Virus record (IMG/VR): IMGVR_UViG_3300012363_000216
Span: 1 to 31,052 of that record
Length of the DNA stretch: 31,052 nucleotides
Direction: 5' to 3' (one strand)
Source of the DNA: a virus
The position numbers and the translations under genes were made by a program. Under the pieces are notes generated by a model, which saw nothing but the letters and a program-made list of their open reading frames with translations, was not told where the DNA came from and ran no database searches. Position 1 is the stretch's first letter. Each line of letters opens with the position of its first letter. Shown here piece by piece: positions 15,501-25,400 of the stretch.

Positions 15501-18500
15501 GTTGGTTTGATAGAAGCCGCCGAGGAAAATAGTGTTGATGGCTCCCGTGGCGTTAGTACTTACTCCGGGCTGTAAGCCAACCCAGACGGTATAACATCCG
15601 GGCGTAGTGGCCGACCGGATGTAAAGAATTTTGTTTGTATTATCAACGTCAACAATCTGCCCGGTATTGTCAATAGTGCTGAATGAAACCGAACCCGCGC
15701 AATTATTAACGAAAACCAAGTCCTGTACGTATTGCCAATTAACTACGCCGTCATTGGAAGTGGTGATACCTGTGGGAGCAGTCGCACCAGCGTTGCCAGC
15801 GGAAGTTGCACGATAGAGACGCTTTGGACGTTGTTGGTTGCCATTAATAATGAATTCCGCTGCCACCAAGTCGTTAATACTGTATGGAGTTCCGGTCTGC
15901 CAAGGTTGGGCGGTATTTTGACTCCAGCCCTTCATAATCAGCGCCGCAAAGGCGTTTTTGTTGATATTACTCAAATCGGGTAGATTTCCGGCGACTCCAC
16001 TCATGGTGAGGATGCTAAAACCTGAAAGGCCCCAAGTAGGAGGCAGCGAGTTAGCAGTAGGATCTGCCCATGCGATAGCTTTGCCTTGTGCCGGTGCCGC
16101 AGAACCCCCACCGATAACGTATGTATCATCGGTGCCAGTAGTTGGCGCTGTATCCTGATTCATGAAACGTTCGGTATTGCTGGTGCCAGCCGTACCGGGA
16201 GTGATGTAGAATGTCCAGGCGCGTGAAATGAAGTAAGTTCTAGCTGGGTTAAAATTGGCGACGCGGATTAGGATTGCTTGGTTCGCCAATACTGGTCCGA
16301 GTAGTCCTGTTTCGACTGTGGCCAAGGACTCACTATTATCTCCGGTTAGGGTTGCTTTTACGCGGTACTGTTGACCTGTCCCACCTGGCAAGTTAGAGCC
16401 AGTGCTATTGATTACTGATGCGCTGATAATAACTGGAATGTGGTCGGCCACCGTGACAGTATCTGGATTCCACCAAGCATTGTAACTTGGTCGGCTTACC
16501 GTCCCACCACCACTGTTGGCGAGTCCACTTGTCGTGTGTGTGAAAGTAAAGTGAGTACTGTCGATAATATTCAATACGGTCCAGTTACCGTTGTATGCAA
16601 CAACACCAGCTCCACCGATAAAGAAGTTATTTCCTGCCACTAAACCGTGAACTGAAGACGTGATAACAGTCACTACAAAACCAGACTCAGTAAGCCCAGT
16701 AGGAGCACTTGCGATTACTACAGCACCTGTGCCAGTGAACGGTGTCAGTTGATTGTCATAATTAATGTTTTCGACATTGGCAGGTAGCGGATGCGGATAG
16801 TTGACGGGCCATGACGTACCGTCCGACCGGAGACCTTGATACAAATCAAACAATGCCATCGCCGCGAGTACACCTCCTTGTGGGAACATTGGATTCCAAA
16901 GTTCATTGCTATATTCGACATAAACTTTTTGCGTTCCGAGAAGGGGCGGGTGCGCTGGGTTGACCTGTGGCTGCGTATATGGTGTGCCATCGAGAGTAGA
17001 TCCGAATGCGTACACTTGAGACATTTTAGTGACATAATCATCATCGGCTCCTACTGGGACATTTACCCATGAGTCAAGCTGCTGTTCGTTGCAGATGCGG
17101 ATTACGTTTTCGAGACTGATACCGGAAGAGAAGCTAGCTGCCTCATCCCGGAAGATGTTGGTGAATGGCGGATATTTTGTGCTGTTAGAGCCACCCACTG
17201 GCCAATCTGGTGGAGTGCGGGAAGCCCAATTAGTGTCTGAAAAATAATTCCCACCGTAACTACCCATCAATCGCAAGCTTTTGAACTGCGCATTCTGAGA
17301 CTTGGTTCTATCTGTGGAGAGCTGGCGAAACGGTTTGGGGTTCGGCGTTGGTCCGCCGGGCACGTCGTAGCCAGGTTGGCAGATAAGAAAGTCTGAGGCA
17401 ACTGAAGCCATCCCTCCAGTGCCTGTGCCGGTAAGAGTTATATAATTGGGAGTGGGAGTTTGGTCTAGCCAGAAGACGTATGTTCCTGGGTTTGGGTTGT
17501 TGGCATTGGAGCTATGAAACCAGACATGACCGATATAAGTACTGGTACCATCGTTATTGTTGATCGTAGATTCCCAATTGACGGTAGGACCAAGTCCTGG
17601 CGCACCGCCCCCCTGAACCGCCAGCACGGCTGAGGTGGGAACGCGCGCATAAATTAACAGCAGCCCGTAGTCTGCGGTTGGGTCTGCTGCTATCATCCAG
17701 ATTGTATTCCAGTCTTCAATAGGCCAGCCATTGGCCCCCAGCTTGGCAAAGCGTGCGCCAGTGACGTTTTGGAGGGCACGAGAAGCTTTGAACGTATTCA
17801 CCCAAGGTCGGGTAGTGTTGTATTCGACGAGTCCTGCCCACTCGTTGCCAATTAGCATTCCACCAGAGAGAAGAATCTGTGGTCCGAGCCCCCCGCTGGC
17901 AGTAACTACGGGTGCGATTGTGACTAAAGGATTAATGTTTAGATAAGCGCCAGAATTAGCTGTTCTTGAAACAGCCTGTGTGGTGGCTGGCAAAATAATG
18001 TTTGTAGATAAAGTGTCGCTTTGTGCGGCTATTGATAGTCTTGATTTATTATTCACGGTAAATGATGTGGGTCTATAAAATGCGACATCAGTTACAGTTA
18101 CTTGTGTTATAGATTGTGATACTCCAACCGAATTTACGACTTCAAAGAAGTTACTTGTAACATTTGCGATACTAAAAGTTCCTTGATTAACTGGATTAAT
18201 TTGAGTACCATATAGCGTTACATAGTCTCCAATTCTTACAAGTGTAAGATTGATGTTAGAAACAGTAGTAAATCTTACACGATTAGGAATTAATGTTGAC
18301 AATGAGGCTGGCGTATCAATAGTCCATTGTGTGCCTATAATTTGAGTAGTGGCCAATGATGTAGGAAATTGTAGTGTATTTTGAGCTTTCCCCCCATTTA
18401 TGCTTACTGTACCTTTAATCCCTAATGCCCCGGAATAAATTCTAATAATTTTTTGTTGAGTTGTAACATTTAAAATGGGTTTAGCGTATGCATTCAACCC

Positions 18501-19490
18501 TTTAAGCTGTAGTGATCGTGTTATTTTAGCGGCAATTTCAGTTGCAGTAGCAACCAAATTATTTGCAAAATCTATTATATTAAACAATACCGTTATTGTT
18601 TTACCATCGACATTGATAATTAAATCGTCTAAATCATTAATTATATAAGGTTCAGCCGAAATCGAATCAATAGAGGCCCTAAGTGCGTCAGCCCCATAAT
18701 AAATTTCTAATGTTTGTAAAAAACTTTGTAATGTAAGTTTTTGTGATCCTATATTGATAGCTAATTTTCTAAATGTATCATCCGAAATACCCACACCAGA
18801 TGGACGCACAAAACCATCGTCAGATGCTTTCCGATCCAAATATTTACCAGTTGCACTAGATTTAAACATTTGGTTGAAAGCTTGTCGACCGGTATTAAAT
18901 AGATAGTTGTCTCCGGCAGATAAACCAGCTATCAAGGCATCCCAACCGCGTCCGCTTAATGATTGATTAAAGTGTTTGCGAATAATATTTGATGGTGCAT
19001 CATTTAAAACAAATGTTCCCGCATTGGGTATTGAACTAGACACAATATTTGTGATTGTAAATTGTAATGAATTTGGAATTCCTAAAAGATCTCCCTTAAC
19101 GTCTTTAACATTACTAGCTGTAATAACCCAAAATCCGTTGATAAGTGGTTGTGTGACAGTTAAAAATACGCTTTGTGGATCTGATGCAACTGGTACCACA
19201 GATATAATTGTATTGGCTGCTGGTCCAATCAATGAATAATTGTTTGGATTTAGAGCATCATTTATTCCAAATGGATTGGATAATAGTGGGATTATTGTAT
19301 ATTTTAATTGAAGAATTGTTGGATTTAATTGTGTAATGCTTTGAAGGAAAAATGGAGAAACAATTGGTGGGGACGGTGTTCCAGATGATAATAAAATAGA
19401 TATTTCTTCTGGATCCCAATTGGGCAATTTTTGATAAAGTGTAGCGATAATCGGAGGTACCGCATTTAACCAAAAATCTTCATCAAACAT
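12537..19490 (-). CDS. Giant virion protein with glycoside-hydrolase-like module (2317 aa)
   Basis: Residues 1 to about 520 are AT-rich, beta-rich tail-type sequence (FDEDFWLNAVPPI start). Residues from about 535 match the pattern of a glycoside-hydrolase-like TIM-barrel family: WVNTFKASR with NGWP (about 555-580), LRLMGSYGGN with WASR, then LDSWVNVPVGADDDYV, then VYVEYSNELWN with the NE pair N862/E863 where clan GH-A enzymes place the acid/base. A PGE repeat copy interrupts this module (about residues 930-1000), and a FARR-like RFNARRAKRHRDRF region follows near 1340. Then come an FN3-like domain (about 1430-1510), another PGE-like copy (about 1595-1680) and a long beta-rich C-terminus ending in an Ig/cadherin-like domain. 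Polysaccharide binding or cleavage at the tail tip is likely. AGGG six bases before ATG 19490 is the ribosome binding site. Confidence 0.85.
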   Translation of the reverse strand: MFDEDFWLNAVPPIIATLYQKLPNWDPEEISILLSSGTPSPPIVSPFFLQSITQLNPTILQLKYTIIPLLSNPFGINDALNPNNYSLIGPAANTIISVVPVASDPQSVFLTVTQPLINGFWVITASNVKDVKGDLLGIPNSLQFTITNIVSSSIPNAGTFVLNDAPSNIIRKHFNQSLSGRGWDALIAGLSAGDNYLFNTGRQAFNQMFKSSATGKYLDRKASDDGFVRPSGVGISDDTFRKLAINIGSQKLTLQSFLQTLEIYYGADALRASIDSISAEPYIINDLDDLIINVDGKTITVLFNIIDFANNLVATATEIAAKITRSLQLKGLNAYAKPILNVTTQQKIIRIYSGALGIKGTVSINGGKAQNTLQFPTSLATTQIIGTQWTIDTPASLSTLIPNRVRFTTVSNINLTLVRIGDYVTLYGTQINPVNQGTFSIANVTSNFFEVVNSVGVSQSITQVTVTDVAFYRPTSFTVNNKSRLSIAAQSDTLSTNIILPATTQAVSRTANSGAYLNINPLVTIAPVVTASGGLGPQILLSGGMLIGNEWAGLVEYNTTRPWVNTFKASRALQNVTGARFAKLGANGWPIEDWNTIWMIAADPTADYGLLLIYARVPTSAVLAVQGGGAPGLGPTVNWESTINNNDGTSTYIGHVWFHSSNANNPNPGTYVFWLDQTPTPNYITLTGTGTGGMASVASDFLICQPGYDVPGGPTPNPKPFRQLSTDRTKSQNAQFKSLRLMGSYGGNYFSDTNWASRTPPDWPVGGSNSTKYPPFTNIFRDEAASFSSGISLENVIRICNEQQLDSWVNVPVGADDDYVTKMSQVYAFGSTLDGTPYTQPQVNPAHPPLLGTQKVYVEYSNELWNPMFPQGGVLAAMALFDLYQGLRSDGTSWPVNYPHPLPANVENINYDNQLTPFTGTGAVVIASAPTGLTESGFVVTVITSSVHGLVAGNNFFIGGAGVVAYNGNWTVLNIIDSTHFTFTHTTSGLANSGGGTVSRPSYNAWWNPDTVTVADHIPVIISASVINSTGSNLPGGTGQQYRVKATLTGDNSESLATVETGLLGPVLANQAILIRVANFNPARTYFISRAWTFYITPGTAGTSNTERFMNQDTAPTTGTDDTYVIGGGSAAPAQGKAIAWADPTANSLPPTWGLSGFSILTMSGVAGNLPDLSNINKNAFAALIMKGWSQNTAQPWQTGTPYSINDLVAAEFIINGNQQRPKRLYRATSAGNAGATAPTGITTSNDGVVNWQYVQDLVFVNNCAGSVSFSTIDNTGQIVDVDNTNKILYIRSATTPGCYTVWVGLQPGVSTNATGAINTIFLGGFYQTNPLANTSWIQRFNARRAKRHRDRFAATMGANRVRPTVGTRVTDSPGTAHVHSLYFQQGLVNGWWTNDLVPPQKISDLIYSYAAAPYASGCTPDGLFGFWAVPSLTLTSHSDDFQAAKTAVTRTAAIAVPAGLAVGAAAGSLPNATYSYRLAARNEVTKTAASSAVTRTGSGGNALTWTLVTGATQIRVYGRSSGTEKFLIELAGNATSWTDDGSLTPSTATEDMVTAALPKVTVVGAQTGFFWAVNDDAPIISRGYCFTSGASARRYRDTVLNIDVVEVTCTSPPFFSQYEVVGLPVGGPGFPGGKKQIIDLLSASGGSFGAGLPTVNVFRYAESGPYMTSVTALQYGTLGVLQYDDLPPGSPRQGRGGRLTSDWQFDWAGGDEFNSITANDIPFAKIFMQSTTPGSGAVYEVQPAFKGAQGNFIRMAYSQQVSASVVTTGNTNQPPSATNIITITVNFLAGSTNTTVTGQVAGDATATIYVLTVAVPGASDPVVPIAATNLSGGSDSFAPNSSLMLAPISDINHQTFCYAQAGPLGNPPAGPHLTLSYGITVNWLACYINNCLADPIGADNSPAFINCNAADGTQSMLYEFNIDVFTATYGQGVTKYGLFMVETPPSGGIPNYTAGGIPGAPPGVAFPYSGHLLETKYFLGLASYTVSFGSLFQGGSFPFGPIQWAMYPLTDSMHDYDRGQSVSPRQNALIDLQNSPAVLLTNGVQAPGELEGRNANGNNNNIGQNQLPWFDFGFQPANGNIYDFVIRGPGGGGDFLVIPNLSTFNGPGTQTFQWGFNGGLLSAPVPIPSTTNPDLAGSFGPPVDITTPIPVHLKQGVNGFRFFINGQPNPNVLLNSIVVLRTDRTGVLFRRPYFYGSTFALGSIPGSSPAIGRIFPSVPHVAGATQNQAFYFGGSSNMTLTAVSNNTFLLPNANIQPTVRQGFNGIGNTNYRVDLTILGGLPAIGGICRIYFTVKDNNNPNSTNNTAQFILTVTII

Positions 19491-19493
19491 TAT

Positions 19494-22400
19494 TTACCCT
19501 AAACTTGAAATTGAGATATCGGTATCCAAGTTTAAAATTCTTGGCTTTTCGTTAGCCTGTACAGGAATCAAATCTTGGGTGGATGTGTATGTGGGAGATA
19601 AGATTACTACTGATGATGCACCGTCGATTGCCTGAGCAGCCCCAACGATATTGCCTAAAGCAATCGATTGACCAACATTTGTTCCATTAATTAAAGCAGC
19701 AACAGCACTTTTAACTCGATTGCTAACATCTTTTGGTGTAGCACCAGTACGATACCTTATTCCTAAAGCTACTTGAATGCGTTTAGTCAATGGACCACTT
19801 ATATTAACTGTGCCTGCTGCGACTCCGGGATAAACCGCTGGATTTGTTTCGTCTCCATAAACTACTTTGTTTACTTCGGCTAAAAGCCCTGTGTTAAATG
19901 TATATCCATCCAATCCCGTTATCAAAGTTGTTGGAAAATTAAGTTTATCTAGTGCTGTTATAATTGAACCAGCGCTTGTACTAATTTTATTTGCATAGGC
20001 CGATGTGGTAAAAATAATGTCATAAAAATTCGTATTTGCATTTAAGTTTATTGTACGAATTTTTTTAATTAATCTAATTGGATTTTGTTCTTTATCTTGT
20101 ATAAATATAAAATCATTGCCCAATGTTGTAGCTGATATGGTTGTCAAATTGCCGGTAACATAAAAGTCGGTAGGGATAGTCCCAAATACGGTTTGAATAG
20201 CGACACTGGGAAGATTAGAACCATTTTCGTTATATTGGAATGAATTGGTGGCTATTGCCGTAATTGTTTTATTACCGGCAGAAAAAAGGGTCTCACCTGG
20301 AGACACAGTGATTGTTTGACCAACTGCAAATGGATGACCGTTTAATGTAACCGTAACCGTGTTGCCACCAGTTCTTACTAACCCACCAATTGGAATTGAG
20401 AATGATGGCTCATTTAAACGACTGACTAGGTAAGATCCAATATTAGATGTTCCAAATATTGGTGTACCAATTGTAAATGTATCTCCTGGTATGATACTGT
20501 CATAGCTTAAAAACTTGATCCAGTCCCCGGCAATTAGCGTTTGTATCTCTTCCACTCCGCCGGTATTTTCAACCCAAAATGTATTAGTGTTCGGGTCAAC
20601 CCTTACTATTTGTTTAAATCCGGTATTTGAAAAATTGAAGTTGGTAACTTTGATGTATACCCAATCGCCTTCTAAGATCGAGCCCGATAACGTTGTAGGA
20701 GTAGGCGTATCGTCGATATAGGCCATAAAGCGGCCTTGACGTTCAATTTGATATGTATTTAATGTTCCAATTACTTGACGCTGATTTACAACAACCGGAG
20801 TTGCAGGATCAAAGTTAATTCTGAATTCACCAGTATTTGGACTTGTTCCAATAAGCATTAAGCTTGTGCTAGTCCAAGGTACAATTTTAGGCATTACATT
20901 GGTTCCCTGAATGCTTACGTTGGTATCCCCTGTAAATCCCTTGATTTGTGTAACCGGAATTTGAATACGAGTAAAATTACCTACGGCTTGTCCGGTCCCA
21001 TTGACGGTAGCACTAGCTGTATTGCCAGTCCCAGTTGAAACTTGAATTGCACCACCCGATCCAATTGTATTTGACGATAATTTTAGTTTACGACTATTAC
21101 TTGATGATGTAATTGTAGCATTTGAATAAAATCCACTGATAGCAGGACTTCCTAAATAATTGACTAAATTATTAACCGTGATTGGGACTAAACGCATGTT
21201 CTCTGCTGAAAAGTTTGCATTGGAAGTTAATTCTCCGGATACAGCATTTTTAAGACCTAGAAGTCCACTATTAAGTGTAAAGTTGGTACTTTGAATCCAA
21301 TTTAATCCATCAAAAAATGGCCATGCTGCAAGCGATTGAGCGCCAGCGCCCTGTATACTGGCATTATTAATTGATTGATTAAATTCTTCGACCGTAGCAT
21401 TTAAAATGGTTCCAGCTCCAGTATTAATTGTACCCCCGTTATTAGGAACTAAGATCGCAGATACAATATTTGAGGCCGAAGTATTACCATTAATAAAATT
21501 TACAATATTTCCCGCAGTGTTTTGTATGGGATCAATTGGATAAAAACGTAAGTTCAAGGCAGAATTTATTTTTAATGGTATGGTATTCCCAGTATAGCTA
21601 TTGTCTGATGCTAAAAATGAGAATCTAGTTGAAGATACGTCGAATACTCTAAAATTGCCCTTAACTTGTGAATCTAGTGCAGTCGCATTGTCAATATGTG
21701 CAACATTGCCTGCTACAACAGGAGTTGCACCGCCAGTGAAGTTAGGATTAGTTGAGGCTGGAGTGAAATATTGCGTGACAGTACTTGCGGTAGTTGTACC
21801 GGGTTCAATATATGTAAAAGTAGTCGTTGTTACTCCGGTAATTATTTTAGCCCCAGATGGATAATTCGCTTCGCCAGGATTTAGGAAAATAACATCGCCA
21901 ACATTAAATGAATGAGCACTGACAATAGGAGTAGTATTAATCGTGGCCGTAACTACGTTAGAAGCATTTCGTACTAGGTTTCCGATTGCTATTTCGGCTT
22001 GAAAATATTGCAAATATGTTTTAACGCACTGGCCACTACTTACAGTATAATTTACTCCTGGAATCAAAGTCGCGGCCGCATTGACACTTACTTCGGCCCA
22101 AACAACCGTTGTCCCCGTAACAGCGGTCACGGTCTTAGCCCCAGCCGCAGAAACAACACCGGTTCCGGATGCGTCGGCGTGGCCAGGTTGGAAATAAATG
22201 GTTTGACCTACGACAAAGTTATGAGTTGCAGAAGTTGTAGCGGTGATCGTTGTTCCATTAGAGTTTAAGGCTGTAACGGTAAATGTTGTTCCGGCTGCAC
22301 GTTTGCTTACCAAATAGCTGATTGAAGCATTTGAGGTGGCATTGGCTGCGATTTCATTGTAGCTAAATGTATTGGCTGATACAGCAGTAATTGATTTAGG

Positions 22401-25400
22401 TCCAGATGGCAATGTGTTGTTGGTATTGGTTTGATATACATTATCTCCTACTGACAATGTGTTGGTTTGGGTTACCCCGGCTGCGGCTAAAGTAACAACA
22501 ACCACGTTGGTAGTACGGACAACATTTCCGCTGGTTGCTGTATAAGTAGTAAAGGAAGTCGTAACAAATTGATTATTACCGTTTGTGCTTAATCCAGTTC
22601 TTTCAATCCCTGACGGAAGGCTAACATAAATATTAGCATTACCGTTTAATGTATCGGTCGATACAGATATTGGCTGGTTGGGTGCTGATGGATTTATGTA
22701 TTGCAAAAGCGCGTTATTACCATCAGATCCATATCTAGCAAGACGCCATAAAATCGACGTATTAGCGATAATGGAATGAGATTTACCTCTAGGGTGCATA
22801 TAAAGAGCAAAATCATTAAAAAATGTTGTGGAAAGACCAAAGGATGTTGATAATGATACGTTATTATTATCAACATCCAAAAATAAGAATGGCGCAGATC
22901 CATATGTCGCGGCTGGATCTGGTTTAACATTTCTAAATAAATTAATATTATAATTTTTGGCAACGGTATCTTGATCTAAGATAATATTTATGTTATCGTC
23001 GGAAGCTATACTAAATGCTGTAGATGTATAAAATCTGTCCGAAATCAGCCTTTCCAACGATGTTATTGTGGAACGAATTGTATAAACATTATTAACAAAA
23101 CTACTCAATGGAGCATAATCATATGCATTGGTTCCATAGCGTCGTAAAAATGCGGTTGCTGCTTGCGGACTTGGGCGAAGTGCAACAGTAATTCCTTGAT
23201 TAGCTGCCGCAATGCTTGCTGTAGTTGTCTGCGATGCTGTAGCGCCAGGACTTGTAGTAGTAAAATCGGCAGCATCTAATGACGCGGGTGTGCCACCACT
23301 TATACCGCCAGATTGACGATGATTTAATGATCCACCATCAGTAAATGTAGAGTTACTTTCAAAACCAAAAAAGCAAACACCCAAAGTGTTTTGGGTAATA
23401 GTTGTGAGACTAGGGGCAGTGCCGGTTGTGCTAGAGGCATTGGTCTGCCCCACAGCGGTTACATCTATCGGTGTCAAATTGTTTATATTAACATAACCTA
23501 GCGTAAATCCAACTGTTTGAGTGTTACTAGTGAAGGTCCAAGCGGTAAATGAGGCTGTCCCTAATCCCCAATATACCGCTGTACCGCTGGTTGTACCATT
23601 ATCGGTACGATTAGCTAAAGTCCATCCAGATGGTGGAGTGATTGTAACATTAGTACCGCCGCCGTAATGGAATCCGGCCAAAACAACGTCGGTACTAATA
23701 GTTCCCGTAGGGGCCGCTACGGTAATATTGCCCGAGGCAACAGTTACCACTGTACCGGCATTTCGAAATGCGATTGTTTGATCTAGGCGTTTGCGAAATG
23801 TTAACATGTCGCCGGTTCTAAAGCTGATTAAGGTGTTGTTTGTCCCGGTAAATGTTGTAGATGATGGTACAGTAGCAACTGTAGTCCATTGGAAATTGGG
23901 AGTATTAACTTCGCTATTAGTTGTTTCAATGGTAGCAAAATGTGTTGGATTATTTTTGCTTAATTTGCCACTTGGCAGGAAAAGTATTTGACCATTGAGA
24001 TCGGCGGTGACCAACATGATATCGCCGGTCGGATTTAACGAGTTAGTCGATATTCTTAGTTGGGTATTCCTATATACCGAAGAGGTAGCTCCAACTAAAG
24101 TTGAGTTTAATGTTGAAACTAAGCTAGTCAATGAATATGTCCCGGCAAGAATTGATATATTTTGAAGCTGAGTTGCGTTAGTCCTTACAAAAACCATTCC
24201 AGCATTGCTAGGTGAAGCGCTTTGTAAAGTAATTATGCCTCGTTCAACATCAAACCAAGCCCAATTGGCAGGATTGCCATCGCCCCCATTGTTTATATCT
24301 GAGATCCTAAAAGCTCCTTTGTCGGTGAAACCTGGATCCCAAATCACTACATAGTCACCTACTTGAATAAATCCCGTACTAGCCCCTACTGTTCCAAATG
24401 TCCCATTGCTAGCCGTATATCTAACTTTATTAGTTGTACCGGCAGGCTGAGTTAATGTAAAAGATGTCGAGGCCGTAACTCCGGTGCTTAATATTTGTGC
24501 CGCACTATCTACTGCAAGCCACAAATTTGCCACTCCTGATAATATGATATTTGAAGTAATAGATGGCGATTGTATATACCCAGCCGTAAACGATGTAGCG
24601 GCAACTAGATTGTCACCTACAACTAACGAATTAGTTAACTTTAATTGACCGGTGTTTCTATTGAAAGTATAATCGTTATTAGATCCGGTCGAAGAACTAA
24701 TATTAAACATACCTTTGGAAACAAGCGTACCACCGGTAATTTTAATCGAAGATCGTGCGTTGGCTCCCAAATTACTTGTAATAGTTAAGAGTCCCCCGAT
24801 ACTCGCCGCTGTGATTCCAGTAATGTCAGAATTTAATACTGTAGCCCAAGATGCCAATGAATTATTAGAACTAACTGTAGTATATCCTGTACTATTATTG
24901 ATAAAGTCAGTATTACGAATCGTAACTGTTTGGATGGGAGTATTGTCAACTTGGATAATTAACGTATCTCCGTCGGCAATTGTAGTTGCCCAAGTGTTTT
25001 GAGCATTGCTTGAAATGATAGCAAATCTACCATCTTTAAATAATAATTGATCGTTTTTGTATAATCTTAAAGTATAAGATAAAGTGGTAGGAAATGATAA
25101 AAATGTATTTGCATTAGTGCCACTTGTTGGAGTAACTACTTGGATGTCTTCATTGGTATCAGATTTAGAAAAGATACTTACTTTTGTGCCAGTAGCCGCC
25201 GATCTGGCGTTCCATAACAATGTTGGATTACTATTGATTGACGCTACAATTTCGAATACTTGAGCATTAGAAATTGATGTAAATGAACTCGCAGCAAATG
25301 TATGAGTCGTCAATATGCCGCCAACCTGGACAGCCAGTACCGATCCCGCAGTTACATTAAATGGCGCAACATTGGTTGTAGTTACAAATGCTTTAGTAAC

